Source: an uncultured Atopostipes sp.
Lineage (GTDB): Bacteria > Bacillota > Bacilli > Lactobacillales > Carnobacteriaceae_A
Length of the DNA: 49,229 nucleotides
Direction of reading: 5' to 3'
NCBI GenBank assembly: GCA_910588235.1
Contig: CAJUOQ010000015.1
Location: 1 to 49,229 of the forward strand
Shown: positions 33,414-42,402 of the stretch, piece by piece
Position numbering within the stretch: the first letter of the stretch is position 1
How the letters are laid out: each line of letters starts with the position of its first letter
Notes under the pieces: generated by a model
What the model was told of the DNA's origin: nothing
Database searches by the model: none
What the model saw: only the letters and a program-made list of their open reading frames with translations
Made by a program: the position numbers and the translations under genes

Positions 33414-34553
33414 GTGAGAGGGAAAAGATTTTATGCTATATTAATTGGCCTAATAACGGTGGGAATTATAAGTGTAGTTGTCTTTCGGAAACAACAAGAA
33501 GAGAAATACGTAGCATTTGAAGGTTACGAAATTACAGCCATTACTGACCGAGTCGATGATTTATATAACGAAGACAAAACAGATATTGTCGAAAATATTG
33601 CGGACGATGAGCTCGAAGCGATTGATAAAATTTTGTTCGATTTAAAAGAAAAAGATTTTAGCTCAAAAAATGAACACCACTTGAAGGAGACGACGGTTGA
33701 ATTTATGGCGGCACGAGAGATGAGAGAGATACAGAGGGAAATTCGTGAGCTGTTTATTGAAGACGAGATCATTGATCAAAAGGTGACTATGCCGCAAGTT
33801 GAAGCATTAAAAGAAAAATTAGATCCTTACGAAGCGACAACACTTTTCTTTGAACGTAATACAACAGCCATTGAAGATGCCCACCTACAAGTGACGACCA
33901 TTACAACAGCTGCCAGTTTTGTCGCTGATTTATTTGAGGAAGATGAAGTGGTCGTCCGGAAGGATATTACGCGTGAAGATGAAGCAGAGGCCCTGGAATT
34001 AATCAAACCTATTAAAAATGAAGTCGTCAAAGAAGAACTAACTAATAAAATTGAATTAGTGGATATCGCTCTAACAGAAATGGAAGAGGCCTTGGCTGTA
34101 GAAGCAGAACTTGAAGCGCTAGAAGAAGTGAAAGATAGCGAAGAAACGGAAGAAAGTGAGGAAGAAGTAGTAGAGGAAGAAATGGAAGAAGCACCTGCAT
34201 ATACAGCTCCAGATAATGAGTGGGAGAACTCAGGTTCCGCTAGTAATCCGTGGTCTACCCCTAGAACCCCAAACTCTTCTGGAACAGAGACAGGCTCTAG
34301 TTCTGGTCGCACACGCTCAAGTGGCGGAGGGAGTTCGGGCACACAGAACGATCCCTATACAGAAAGAAATGAACCAGACTCAGCGATTGAACCGACTGAA
34401 GAAGAGGAGGATACTCACTTTCCAGTGGAAGACGACGAAGGCGAGCAAGAAGAACCAGTCCCTTCTATCCCAGAAATCCCCGAGGAACCAACCGACCCCG
34501 TCGATTCAGAAGATGCGGCTGAACCAGATCCAGAAAATATTGAAGAACCCTAA
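33414..34553 (+). CDS. Acidic membrane-anchored extracytoplasmic protein of unknown function
   Basis: A 379-residue protein that I do not recognise. Residues 5-24 form one membrane helix (uncleaved anchor or signal), with the rest outside the cell. Residues 35-225 are helical and charged, with coiled-coil character. From 225 to 250 it is almost pure Glu/Asp. Residues 260-315 are a Ser/Gly/Thr-rich low-complexity linker, and the end is a Pro/Glu-rich tail. No LPxTG motif is present, so it is not a sortase substrate. The start is GTG 33414 after GAGGTGAAGAC. A spacer or cell-wall-spanning role is possible but unproven. Confidence 0.7.
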   Translation: MRGKRFYAILIGLITVGIISVVVFRKQQEEKYVAFEGYEITAITDRVDDLYNEDKTDIVENIADDELEAIDKILFDLKEKDFSSKNEHHLKETTVEFMAAREMREIQREIRELFIEDEIIDQKVTMPQVEALKEKLDPYEATTLFFERNTTAIEDAHLQVTTITTAASFVADLFEEDEVVVRKDITREDEAEALELIKPIKNEVVKEELTNKIELVDIALTEMEEALAVEAELEALEEVKDSEETEESEEEVVEEEMEEAPAYTAPDNEWENSGSASNPWSTPRTPNSSGTETGSSSGRTRSSGGGSSGTQNDPYTERNEPDSAIEPTEEEEDTHFPVEDDEGEQEEPVPSIPEIPEEPTDPVDSEDAAEPDPENIEEP

Positions 34554-34579
34554 GGCCAATATAAAAAGTAGAGATCAGA

Positions 34580-34622
34580 AAAATACTCGTTACAGAATAA
34601 GCGTTTCTGTAACGAGTATTTT
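34580..34622. terminator. Bidirectional terminator between convergent genes
   Basis: An 18-base perfect stem (34580-34597 with 34605-34622) has AAAA at the left end and TTTT at the right end. Confidence 0.88.
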
Positions 34623-34638
34623 CGTTTGGACTAGGAAT

Positions 34639-36123
34639 TCAATGCTTATGCTGCTTTGTAATGATCCTATCAATCACGTGTTGAATCTTACGCAGATCAT
34701 TATAAGTCGGAACATTTTCAATATATACGGAATCCTTAGATTCTAAGTCGGGGAGCGGGAAATTAGAAACAATAAAATCATAATCTAAAGCTTCTAAAAT
34801 TTCTAAATTAAGATCCATAGCGGTATAGATATCAATCGTCAACTGATTAGAAAGTTCATGTTCGATAAAATCTTTTAACATCTGCGCATGTGCGATATGA
34901 CGATTGCTGATAATGACTCCTTGCATATCAGCAAATTTTTTTCGTAATTCAGACACAAGATTCGGCCAAAAGGTAAATAAAGTATAAATGAAGAAGTTGA
35001 TCCCGTCTTCTGTCATCGGCTTGCGGAGAAATTGCCGGTAATTTTTCATTCCTTCGTATAATAACTGATAAAATTTAGGAAACTCGGCTTGAATAGCCTC
35101 CGCAAAATATTTATTTCGGTTATATAAAATATAGCCAGATTGTGGTTCTCGATATTCTAGATGTGCTGAATTAATCAGTGCCAGCATGAGAAAATCTTTA
35201 TTGGCTAGAGGGATCTCGCTTGCAGTCGCTACCTTAGTGAGGATATCTTCTAAAAGAGTGATTTCATTCGCTAGTTTTTGGTTTGTTTCTGCCTTTCCAA
35301 ACATCCGCTCGACATTCAAAGAAAAACCTTCTTGTACATAAGGCGTAAAAAGTTGCTGAATTAAATCGCTATCAACATTTAGCTGAAGAGCTTCTTCAAA
35401 ATGTTTGAAATTTTCAGCATAGCTTTCTAAATGAGAGCTAATTTTATCAAAATTAATCGCAAGATCTTCTATATTTACTTCGTGCCCGTTTTTATAACGG
35501 ATGAGATTAACCATAGTGACGGTTTTAAGTACATGATAAAAAGCGAAATCGGCCGGTATCTGTGTAAAGTCGATAAAAAAATTTAACAACTGATCCACTG
35601 CCTCTTCATTTATGGTTTCAAAAGGCCAGTGTAAATGAGAATATTTTTCAAAAAAATACTGATAATAAAAATAACGAATATTTTCTTCTTGACCGACTAC
35701 CCGACAGGGACTGGTTTCAATCTTAAAGCCAAATTTCAACACGCCATCATTCATTTGGTCAATCATTCGATAAATCGTCGAGGGACTAACAAAAAGCATG
35801 TCGGCCAGTTCAGTAATGGATTTATTTTCGTGTAAAAATATTATTTCCAGTAAATGATAAACCGTCGATTCACTTAGAATCTTCCGATAAAGAAACTGCA
35901 ATCCCTTATCTTGTTTAAATATTAAACGAACACCACGATAAGAACTTTCAATTTCAAAATCCGAAAAATTCTTTCTAAAGTAAGTCATGTCATCTTTTAA
36001 CACTCTGTCCGAACAGTTTAATTCGTTACCTAAATTCGAAAGTGTCATCCAATTTTCTCTCTTTGATAAAATCTCAACAAATTGTAACCTTCGTTTTTCA
36101 CTATTCGTCAATAAATTGATCAT
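34639..36123 (-). CDS. Mga-like / PRD-type transcriptional regulator
   Basis: A 494-residue regulator with two N-terminal helix-turn-helix regions (about residues 12-60 and 95-125, the second as SITELADMLFVSPSTIYRMI). A long central PRD-like region with several His follows, then a C-terminal EIIB-like fold (near 400-490; VIISNRHIAHAQMLKDF and FIVSNFPLP). This is the architecture of Mga and AtxA, which respond to PTS phosphorylation. It starts after AAGGAGGATATAA. No adjacent PTS or virulence gene is seen, so the target is unknown. Confidence 0.82.
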   Translation of the reverse strand: MINLLTNSEKRRLQFVEILSKRENWMTLSNLGNELNCSDRVLKDDMTYFRKNFSDFEIESSYRGVRLIFKQDKGLQFLYRKILSESTVYHLLEIIFLHENKSITELADMLFVSPSTIYRMIDQMNDGVLKFGFKIETSPCRVVGQEENIRYFYYQYFFEKYSHLHWPFETINEEAVDQLLNFFIDFTQIPADFAFYHVLKTVTMVNLIRYKNGHEVNIEDLAINFDKISSHLESYAENFKHFEEALQLNVDSDLIQQLFTPYVQEGFSLNVERMFGKAETNQKLANEITLLEDILTKVATASEIPLANKDFLMLALINSAHLEYREPQSGYILYNRNKYFAEAIQAEFPKFYQLLYEGMKNYRQFLRKPMTEDGINFFIYTLFTFWPNLVSELRKKFADMQGVIISNRHIAHAQMLKDFIEHELSNQLTIDIYTAMDLNLEILEALDYDFIVSNFPLPDLESKDSVYIENVPTYNDLRKIQHVIDRIITKQHKH

Positions 36124-36553
36124 TTATATCCTCCTTTTTGGATAACCTCTTATTCTTCATCATACCTCAAATAAAAACAAAACTGTATCCGTTTTTGGCT
36201 TTTTTCATTTTCTGCCTCGGTTAGACCTAAAAGTGACATTGAATATCCTTAAAAGTATTATACGATTCTATTCTATGAACTCACTGAGAGGGCGATGGAG
36301 TGAAACCGTAAAAAGGAAAAAGAAAGGGTACGCTGATGGTTACTTAAAAACAATATTGCACTTGTGATTGTTGAGAAAGTTATGGCATGAGGAAGGGCAT
36401 GAAAGCCAGATGTTCGGTCTTCTGAGCCCTTAGATGCTACAGAAGTCAGAGAAGAGTCTTAAGCTTTTAAACTTCCAACGATAGATGGAGCCGTTACTTA
36501 TGCTAGTTTAACTAATTATTCAAGAAAAAATCGATTAAAAACATGAAATAAAG
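36124..36553 (+). other. Gene-free interval, possibly decayed coding DNA
   Basis: No intact gene is seen. One frame from 36275 is open for about 30 codons (MNSLRGRWSETVKRKKKGY). A second frame from about 36361 reads as protein-like stretches broken by stops, ending in LPTIDGAVTYASLTNYS before TGA near 36543. I cannot name a family. It looks more like a frameshifted remnant than regulatory DNA, but chance cannot be excluded. Confidence 0.3.
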
Positions 36554-36590
36554 AAAAAGCTGCTCAATCTATAGATTGGGCAACTTTTTT
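36554..36590. terminator. Terminator after the NERD gene
   Basis: TGCTCAATCTA pairs with TAGATTGGGCA, with A5 on the left and T6 on the right. It works in both directions and probably ends the minus-strand NERD transcript. Confidence 0.75.
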
Positions 36591-36662
36591 GAGGGATAAA
36601 TATTTATTTTCTAAGCATTGCCTGGAATTTTCCGCTTATTTATCTTATATGGATTTATGCCC

Positions 36663-37580
36663 TTAAGTAATCGGCGTGAAGTGTTTATCTAAAGCCTTCA
36701 TTAAATCATCTTTAGAAATTTGATAGTCAAAGAAATGTAGCAGATTATAAACTTCTAAGGGCTTATCGTTATTCAACACGCCATATTCGCAAATAGTCCG
36801 CACAATAGTTTCCTCGAAAGACTCGTGCATCCCACAAGCACAAGAAATATAAGGATCGCCAATGTTGATCTCAAAGCTCCCACAGTGACAACAGACAATT
36901 CCTTTATAGAGGTGTTGATGTATCCCAGTTGGGACTTCCATGGGCTGCATTGGGAAATGTCGATCGATTTGACCAAGCCAACTTAAATGCATCGGACGAT
37001 TCATAGCTGGACCGTTATAGTCTTTTTCCTCTTGAATAATACGTTTTAGATAGTTATCGAGTTGATCAGCTGTCACAATTTCGATCGCTTCATTTTTTTG
37101 CTCGCTAATGACTTCATTATGAGGATTCGGAAAAAGGGCAGCTCCTTGAATATTTATTTGTACAGCATTCTTTACAGCATCTTTTTTTAATTGTGAAGTT
37201 ATTTGGTTGATCTTCTCGATAGGATGACCGTCAAATTTTTGGCCATTCAATTTACATACAGAGTCCTCAATTTCGAATACCCCTTCATAGTCATTGATCT
37301 CAAAAGAATAGATGCCTGCTCTCGTCATCAGTAAAAGATCACACTCGATCATTTCATGAGCATCTAACGCTAAGTCTGTCATATAAAACCAATGCTCTTT
37401 CGCATAATAGTGAATAATTTTTAAGACCTTATTGACCCCTGTTTCTTTTGCCTCAAGTTGTTGGAGCATCGTTGAAAAGTATTCATTTAATTCTGTACGT
37501 TTATCTAGTTCTCTTAAGACATCTAAATTCGTTGCATATTCTTCTTTCTCCAGATGTCTTTCATTATAAATTTTTCTCAT
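36663..37580 (-). CDS. NERD-domain protein with C-terminal zinc-ribbon-like motif
   Basis: A 305-residue protein. Residues 55-175 resemble the nuclease-related (NERD) domain: Glu/Asp in HEMIECDLLLMT and the strand GIYSFEINDYEG give a D-x(n)-E-x-N arrangement, where restriction-type nucleases have E-x-K. Near residue 230 CCHC...CAC gives four or more Cys for metal binding. NERD proteins occur in DNA processing and phage defence, but the catalytic Lys seems replaced, so activity is doubtful. The start follows GGGGG by seven bases. It is a single gene. Confidence 0.62.
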   Translation of the reverse strand: MRKIYNERHLEKEEYATNLDVLRELDKRTELNEYFSTMLQQLEAKETGVNKVLKIIHYYAKEHWFYMTDLALDAHEMIECDLLLMTRAGIYSFEINDYEGVFEIEDSVCKLNGQKFDGHPIEKINQITSQLKKDAVKNAVQINIQGAALFPNPHNEVISEQKNEAIEIVTADQLDNYLKRIIQEEKDYNGPAMNRPMHLSWLGQIDRHFPMQPMEVPTGIHQHLYKGIVCCHCGSFEINIGDPYISCACGMHESFEETIVRTICEYGVLNNDKPLEVYNLLHFFDYQISKDDLMKALDKHFTPIT

Positions 37581-37662
37581 CGTAAAACCCCCTTACTATA
37601 TATATTGCCCAAAAATTTGAATTTTCACGAAAAAACTTTTAAAAAGTTACAGTCTTTTGTAT

Positions 37663-37733
37663 TGTTCGTATATAGCGAACGAAAATAAATATATTATAAA
37701 CAAAAAGAATATATATGATTTTTTACCGAACAT
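37663..37733 (+). promoter_or_regulatory. PurR boxes upstream of xpt
   Basis: TTGTTCG and CGAACGAA around 37663-37683 form an inverted pair of CGAAC elements, and TTTACCGAACATT (37722-37734) matches the lactococcal PurBox. The leader lacks the conserved purine riboswitch sequence, so PurR rather than a riboswitch probably controls xpt-pbuX. Confidence 0.62.
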
Positions 37734-37796
37734 TATCTTGCTTTTGAAAAGCAAATATTATATAATACCGGCATATTCAAAGGAGGATTTCATTCA

Positions 37797-38396
37797 ATGA
37801 GTTATTTAAAAGAAAAAATTCTAAAAGACGGGATCGTTTTGAACAATGATGTACTAAAGGTGGATTCCTTTTTAAACCACCAAATTGACCCGACAGTAAT
37901 GAAGGAAAGCAGTAATGAATTTATCGAGTATTTTAAAGATAAAGAGATTACAAAAGTTATGACGATTGAAGCATCAGGTATTGCTCCGGCTATTCGGGTG
38001 GCTTCGCAGTTAGATGTGCCGATGTTATTTGCGAAGAAAACGGAACCTTCTACGCTTTCAAATGAAGATCAATATGAAACGAATGTACATAGTTTTACTA
38101 AAAATAAAACGAGCCGTGTACTTGTTTCTAAAAAGTATTTAGCCCCGGATGATAAAGTATTAATTATTGATGATTTCCTTGCGAACGGTGAAGCAGCGCT
38201 TGGCCTCATTGATTTAGTCGAACAAGCTGAGGCGGAAGTAGCGGGCGTTGGAATTTGTGTCGAAAAATCTTTCCAACCTGGACGTGCGAAATTAGAAGAA
38301 AAAGGCATCGATATTTTCTCCATTTGTCGCATTGCTTCTTTAGAAAATAATGCAGTCACATTCGTCGAGGAGGCGACGGCCAATGAAGAATATTAA
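37797..38396 (+). CDS. xpt: Xanthine phosphoribosyltransferase
   Basis: A 199-residue type I phosphoribosyltransferase that converts xanthine and PRPP to XMP in purine salvage. The PRPP-binding loop is VLIIDDFLANGEAALG (near residue 122), followed by VGICVEKSFQPG (near 152). The N-terminal LKVDSFLNHQIDP (near 21) and MTIEASGIAPAI (near 59) are typical of Xpt. AAAGGAGG precedes the ATG. It overlaps the permease gene by 14 bases, so translation is coupled. Confidence 0.94.
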   Translation: MSYLKEKILKDGIVLNNDVLKVDSFLNHQIDPTVMKESSNEFIEYFKDKEITKVMTIEASGIAPAIRVASQLDVPMLFAKKTEPSTLSNEDQYETNVHSFTKNKTSRVLVSKKYLAPDDKVLIIDDFLANGEAALGLIDLVEQAEAEVAGVGICVEKSFQPGRAKLEEKGIDIFSICRIASLENNAVTFVEEATANEEY

Positions 38397-39666
38397 TTTT
38401 AAAGAAATGTTGAATGGGAAAAACCTTGCGCTAAGTTTCCAGCATTTATTAGCGATGTATGCAGGAGCGATTGTCGTTCCGATTATTATTGCCGGAGCAC
38501 TTGATTATACGCCGGCGCAAACGTCTTATATTATTGCGGCAGATATTGCTATTTGTGCAATTGCGACGCTTTTACAAGTGTATAAAGGGAAATACATTGG
38601 GATTGGTCTTCCGGTGGTTATGGCGACTGCTTTTACAGGAATTGGACCGATTGTTCAAGCGGGTACAGAGTACGGACCGGCGACCGCTTATGGCGCTGTT
38701 TTTGCTGCGGGAGTTATTATGTTACTTTTAGCTCCGATTTTTGCGAAACTCAATCGTTTATTTCCAACCTTGGTTACGGGCATCGTGGTTTCGCTGATCG
38801 GCCTCACATTAATTCCAGTGGCGATTAATTATTTAGCGGGTGGCGATGATGCGAGCAACTACGGCAGTATGGAGAATCTGATTGTAGGTAGTGTCACTTT
38901 TGTCATTATTTTATTATTATATCGTTATACAAAAGGTTTCGTGCAGTCTATTTCTATATTAATCGGGATGCTTGGTGGAATGGTAGTTGCAGGCTTTTTT
39001 GGTCAACTTGATTTTTCCTCTGTGCAGTCAGCTTCTTGGTTTCAATTGCCTGTCCCTTTTGGGATCACGCACTTAGAATTTGAGCTTGGAAGTATTGTGA
39101 GTTTAGTCATTGTTGGAATTGTCACGATTATTGAGTCTACCGGTAATTATTTAGCGCTAGGGAGTATGATGGACAAAAAATTAGAAGAAGCTGATTTGAG
39201 AAAAGGATATTTCTCAGCGGCCATTGCTTATATGCTAAGTGGTATTTTTAATACCAATCCTCAATCGGCTTTTTCGCAGAATTTAGGTGTCATTCAAATG
39301 TCTGGTGTGAAAAAACGCGAAGTCATTTTAAATCTAGTGATTTTAATGTTGATTGCCGGATTTATTCCTAAAATTGGAATTATCGCAACAGCCGTTCCGA
39401 CGCCAGTCCTTGGTGGAGCTATGATCTTTTTATTTGGAAATGTTGTTGCTTATGGAATTAGTGTCATTGGCTCAGTCGATTTAAGTGGAAATAATGCCTT
39501 AATTGTAGGAGCAGCTATTGTTGTTGGAGTCGGAGTCACAGTAAAACCAGAAGCTTTTGTGCAACTTCCCTCATGGATTTCTTGGATTACAAGTAGTGGG
39601 ATCGTCGCAGGAACTATTGTTGCCGTCTTTCTAAATTTATTCTTTAATGGCTTAGATGAAAATTAA
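38383..39666 (+). CDS. pbuX: NCS2-family xanthine permease
   Basis: A 427-residue permease with about 12-14 membrane helices of the nucleobase:cation symporter-2 family. The signature QNLGVIQMSGVKKR lies near residue 302, with NPQSAFSQ before it. The first helix LAMYAGAIVVPIIIAGAL is near residue 24. The ATG at 38383 is chosen because GAGGAGG lies ten bases upstream and the N-terminus fits the family. Coupled to xpt, it imports xanthine for salvage. A terminator follows. Confidence 0.93.
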   Translation: MKNINFKEMLNGKNLALSFQHLLAMYAGAIVVPIIIAGALDYTPAQTSYIIAADIAICAIATLLQVYKGKYIGIGLPVVMATAFTGIGPIVQAGTEYGPATAYGAVFAAGVIMLLLAPIFAKLNRLFPTLVTGIVVSLIGLTLIPVAINYLAGGDDASNYGSMENLIVGSVTFVIILLLYRYTKGFVQSISILIGMLGGMVVAGFFGQLDFSSVQSASWFQLPVPFGITHLEFELGSIVSLVIVGIVTIIESTGNYLALGSMMDKKLEEADLRKGYFSAAIAYMLSGIFNTNPQSAFSQNLGVIQMSGVKKREVILNLVILMLIAGFIPKIGIIATAVPTPVLGGAMIFLFGNVVAYGISVIGSVDLSGNNALIVGAAIVVGVGVTVKPEAFVQLPSWISWITSSGIVAGTIVAVFLNLFFNGLDEN

Positions 39667-39684
39667 AAACGTTCATTAGAATAA

Positions 39685-39726
39685 AACACCGATTTCTTCT
39701 ATGAGATGAAGAAGTTGGTGTTTTTT
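39685..39726 (+). terminator. Terminator after pbuX
   Basis: A 15-base stem (39685-39699 with 39708-39722, two G-T pairs) is followed by T6. Confidence 0.88.
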
Positions 39727-39879
39727 ATTCTAAATAAGGCCATGAGTTTAGAGAGTTGAAGCCACCTGAAAATTGACCTATAATGAGGAGAAGAGTTAAA
39801 AAAGCTATTCTTTTTAAATATACGTTTATATTTCAGAAGAGAGTATGATGATAAAATACGAAAATAGAGGTTTCATAGA

Positions 39880-40635
39880 ATGAAAAAAATAATTACTGGT
39901 CCCATTCGTTTTTATAAAAAATATATCTCACCCTTAACGCCCCCTAGTTGTCGCTATCATCCGACCTGTTCTACGTATGCCTTACAAGCAGTCGAAAAGC
40001 ATGGTGCCGCAAAAGGTGGGGTTATGGGGCTTGCTCGTATCTTACGTTGCAATCCTTTCGTCGAGGGGGGAGTTGATGAAGTTCCTGATTATTTCACAGT
40101 TCGTCGTAATCCGGATAATATCGATGACTTATATATTCCAGAACATTTAATGCCGGTAGATAAAGAGACCCGTGAAAATCTGGAACGCTTATTGGAACGA
40201 TACGAAGACCAATTGCTTATTCATGAAGATTTGCCAACCGCTCTCCAGATACTAGAAAGTATAGCAAGTCCTAAAGAAATAACGGTCTCAGAAATCAAAG
40301 CTCATTTTCCTAAAGATATTTTGCATGACTTAGAAGAAACGGAAATTTTTCCTGATTTAGAGGCAGCAGAATTCCAATACTTTACCCTAGAAAAAACAGA
40401 AAAAAATATTCCTTATCTAATAGACATTGAACCTTATTTTGAGGATACCAAATGGGGATTAAAGTCTCCTTTAGTTGTTTTAGAAAAGACAGGAATTTGG
40501 TATACCAATTTACCAAAACTGGCGCAAGATTTTTTAATCCAAAGAGGAGTGACTCCAAAAGATATTAAAAATAGAAGTTTTCATTTATGGTTAGTACTCA
40601 AAGCGTTAGAGGAAAAGGAAAAGCTGGAAGAATAA
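39880..40635 (+). CDS. yidD: YidD-type membrane protein insertion factor with long C-terminal extension
   Basis: A 251-residue protein. Residues 1-75 are a normal YidD domain (IRFYKKYISPLTPPSCRYHP, then CSTYALQAVEKHGAAKGG and RILRCNPFVEGGVDEVP), which helps YidC insert membrane proteins. YidD proteins are usually 70-100 residues; this one carries a further 170 residues. The extension is acidic and helical (two segments near 90-150 and 170-250) with no recognised motif and no membrane helix. The reading frame is continuous and ends before a good terminator, so fusion by sequencing error is unlikely. The extension's role is unknown. Confidence 0.83.
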   Translation: MKKIITGPIRFYKKYISPLTPPSCRYHPTCSTYALQAVEKHGAAKGGVMGLARILRCNPFVEGGVDEVPDYFTVRRNPDNIDDLYIPEHLMPVDKETRENLERLLERYEDQLLIHEDLPTALQILESIASPKEITVSEIKAHFPKDILHDLEETEIFPDLEAAEFQYFTLEKTEKNIPYLIDIEPYFEDTKWGLKSPLVVLEKTGIWYTNLPKLAQDFLIQRGVTPKDIKNRSFHLWLVLKALEEKEKLEE

Positions 40636-40638
40636 AAG

Positions 40639-40697
40639 AACCCAATAAAGTAATGTAGAACATTTCGTGCGGTCTACAAAATACTTTATTGGGTTTT
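40639..40697 (+). terminator. Terminator after the yidD gene
   Basis: AACCCAATAAAGTA (40639-40652) pairs with TACTTTATTGGGTT (40682-40695), with an inner TAGA/TCTA helix. T5 follows on the plus strand. Confidence 0.82.
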
Positions 40698-40713
40698 TAG
40701 CTTTATGAGGTGA

Positions 40714-41286
40714 TTATTTGCTTTGAGGGAAAATTAAGCGTGGGACTCGATAAATAATAAAAGCGACGATAGCGCCGACAATGATAAAGGTCGCCACACC
40801 ACTAGCACCATTAATGATGAACGAATAAAGACCCGCATTCATCCCTTCTGGGGCATAAATACTCCAATAAATAACCCCCGCAATAAAATGAATACCGTAT
40901 TTCACAAAGACAGCTAAAAATGTACTCCAAGCGATGGCAATAAAAGCTTGGCGCCATCTTTTAGCTGTGACTTCTTTTTGTACTTTTTTCCAAGCAATCC
41001 CAGCTAAGCCAGCAACAGCAAAAGCAAATAAATATTCGATCAACACTTGTAAAACAGAGAGCATTGTAAAATTACCTAGCGCAAGTTTGATGAATCCCCA
41101 AAGAAAGCCACTTAGAATTCCTGGTTTCCACCCACGGCGGTAACTTAAAATGATGATGGGAATCATTCCTAGCTCTGCCTCAAAAGGTCCAATATCTAAG
41201 GGGATTAATGCAATAACAAAAGCTAACACAGCAAACATCGCAGCTTCAATCGAAACGACTAAATTGTTATGTTTCGTTAATTCCAT
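40714..41286 (-). CDS. thiT: Thiamine-specific ECF transporter S component
   Basis: A 190-residue membrane protein with six helices, the ThiT substrate-binding subunit that works with the shared ECF ATPase/EcfT module. The marks are IPLDIGPFEAELGMIPI (near residue 30), YRRGWKPGILSGFLWG (near 50) and the thiamine-site region VKYGIHFIAGVIYWS (near 127). The ATG at 41286 is chosen because the family begins with this short polar stretch before helix 1; an upstream start at 41316 lies in the terminator T tract. A TPP riboswitch stands upstream, which confirms the thiamine link. Confidence 0.93.
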   Translation of the reverse strand: MELTKHNNLVVSIEAAMFAVLAFVIALIPLDIGPFEAELGMIPIIILSYRRGWKPGILSGFLWGFIKLALGNFTMLSVLQVLIEYLFAFAVAGLAGIAWKKVQKEVTAKRWRQAFIAIAWSTFLAVFVKYGIHFIAGVIYWSIYAPEGMNAGLYSFIINGASGVATFIIVGAIVAFIIYRVPRLIFPQSK

Positions 41287-41313
41287 GTCTTTTTCCCTTT
41301 CTTTTAGGAGAAA

Positions 41314-41340
41314 CAAAAAAAACCGTATAAGCCTATACGG
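41314..41340 (-). terminator. Riboswitch-controlled terminator of thiT
   Basis: Read on the minus strand, CCGTATA pairs with TATACGG around GGCT, followed by T8. It lies between the TPP aptamer and the thiT start, so ligand binding should stop transcription. Confidence 0.85.
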
Positions 41341-41410
41341 TCCAAAACTTGTATGAAATCATCTAAACGAATCAATGCCGCTTACTCGCTATTCATAGAA
41401 TCGTTTAAGA

Positions 41411-41487
41411 CACTTCCTTTCGCTAGTATGAACTAGATCAAGTTCGAGGGTCCGCATATGCATCTCAGCCTTCTTGGCTCCCCTAGT
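41411..41487 (-). ncRNA. TPP riboswitch (THI element)
   Basis: On the minus strand the sequence begins CACTAGGGGAGCC. It contains the conserved GGCTGAGATG, then GACCCTCGAACTTGATCT and the final GCGAAAGGAAGTG, which closes the P1 stem (CACT/AGTG). These are the standard TPP aptamer elements in order. Confidence 0.93.
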
Positions 41488-41506
41488 GCTTTAATATGGT
41501 ACTATC

Positions 41507-41535
41507 ACTCTACCGATCTCTGGGTGAGAAGTCAA
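41507..41535 (-). promoter_or_regulatory. Promoter of the thiT riboswitch transcript
   Basis: On the minus strand TTGACT (41535-41530) and TAGAGT (41512-41507) are 17 bases apart, and the aptamer starts about 20 bases downstream. Confidence 0.6.
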
Positions 41536-41565
41536 ATTTTTAAGAACTACCAAAAAATATGAAAG

Positions 41566-42255
41566 CTAATTTAGATCAAGTGCAGAGGCATCGTGCGTAT
41601 CAACGAGTTCACCAAAGACAAAATATCGATCGTTTGTATTTTTACCATCCACATAATAACAATTCATCAATGAAATGACAGGTTTACCGTGTTCTTCCGC
41701 TACTTCATCCTCAATCCACTCCACTTCAGTAGGTTCCACAATCCGAGAATCAAAGACCCGATATTCATAGACGGTTTCATTATCTGTTAAATAAACTTCA
41801 TCACCTATTTCAACAGAAATTAAATCTCCAAATAAGATACTGTCATCGTGGGCGTAGTGGCCCGCGATCGGAAAGTTGCCTTCGCCCATTGTCAAATCCG
41901 GACGCATGGTTCCAACGCCCGCATGTAAAATATCATTGGTCACTCCATTAAACACGGTTAAGTTTGCATCGATGCTTGGAATATATAAACGGCCAATAAT
42001 CAAGCTTTCGTCAATATATTCTGGCGACAAAACGGTTCCTGAGGCGTTAATTTCATCAATACTATCAAAATCAAAGGAAGTTTCCGACTCTAAATTCTCT
42101 TGCATGGTTTCAGCGGCTATTTCTTCCGCAACCTGATTATTTTTTTCTGTTCGTTGACCAATGCGCATCTGGTTAATCCAGGGGAGCGCTAAGATGAGAA
42201 GGCCTGCTAAAATAAGTAGGTAACTTAAAACGCGTAAAATTTTATTTTTGTTCAT
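41566..42255 (-). CDS. srtA: Class A sortase
   Basis: A 229-residue sortase with one N-terminal membrane anchor (residues 5-26). It would link LPxTG proteins to the cell wall. The catalytic His is in PIAGHYAHDD (near residue 118), the Cys in SLMNCYY (near 183, where the family often has TLITC) and the Arg in NDRYFVFGEL (near 196). The ATG at 42255 is chosen because AGAGGAAATAAA precedes it. No LPxTG protein is encoded in the window. It is divergent from the response regulator gene. Confidence 0.88.
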   Translation of the reverse strand: MNKNKILRVLSYLLILAGLLILALPWINQMRIGQRTEKNNQVAEEIAAETMQENLESETSFDFDSIDEINASGTVLSPEYIDESLIIGRLYIPSIDANLTVFNGVTNDILHAGVGTMRPDLTMGEGNFPIAGHYAHDDSILFGDLISVEIGDEVYLTDNETVYEYRVFDSRIVEPTEVEWIEDEVAEEHGKPVISLMNCYYVDGKNTNDRYFVFGELVDTHDASALDLN

Positions 42256-42402
42256 TTTATTTCCTCTTCTTGATAGATTAGAATTGATATAACTATTATA
42301 AAACAAATGAATCCTTTAGGGTAATAAATGTATTCTAGCTAAACGTTAACAGATAAACATGGTAAAATGGAAGTAACTTATAAGCGAAGAGAGGAAAGCA
42401 AA

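Noticed and set aside
33827..34342. Minus-strand 171-residue Ser-rich open frame
   Set aside because: It is the antisense shadow of the Glu-rich and Ser-rich coding sequence at 33414-34553 and has no ribosome-binding site.
33414..34553. Sortase substrate hypothesis for the acidic anchored protein
   Set aside because: No LPxTG-like motif or C-terminal hydrophobic tail is present.
34216..34746. Plus-strand 176-residue open frame overlapping the acidic protein gene
   Set aside because: It is an alternative frame of low-complexity coding DNA, runs through a strong bidirectional terminator and has no family resemblance.
37621..37796. Possible purine riboswitch before xpt
   Set aside because: The conserved purine aptamer core is absent, while CGAAC-type PurR boxes are present.
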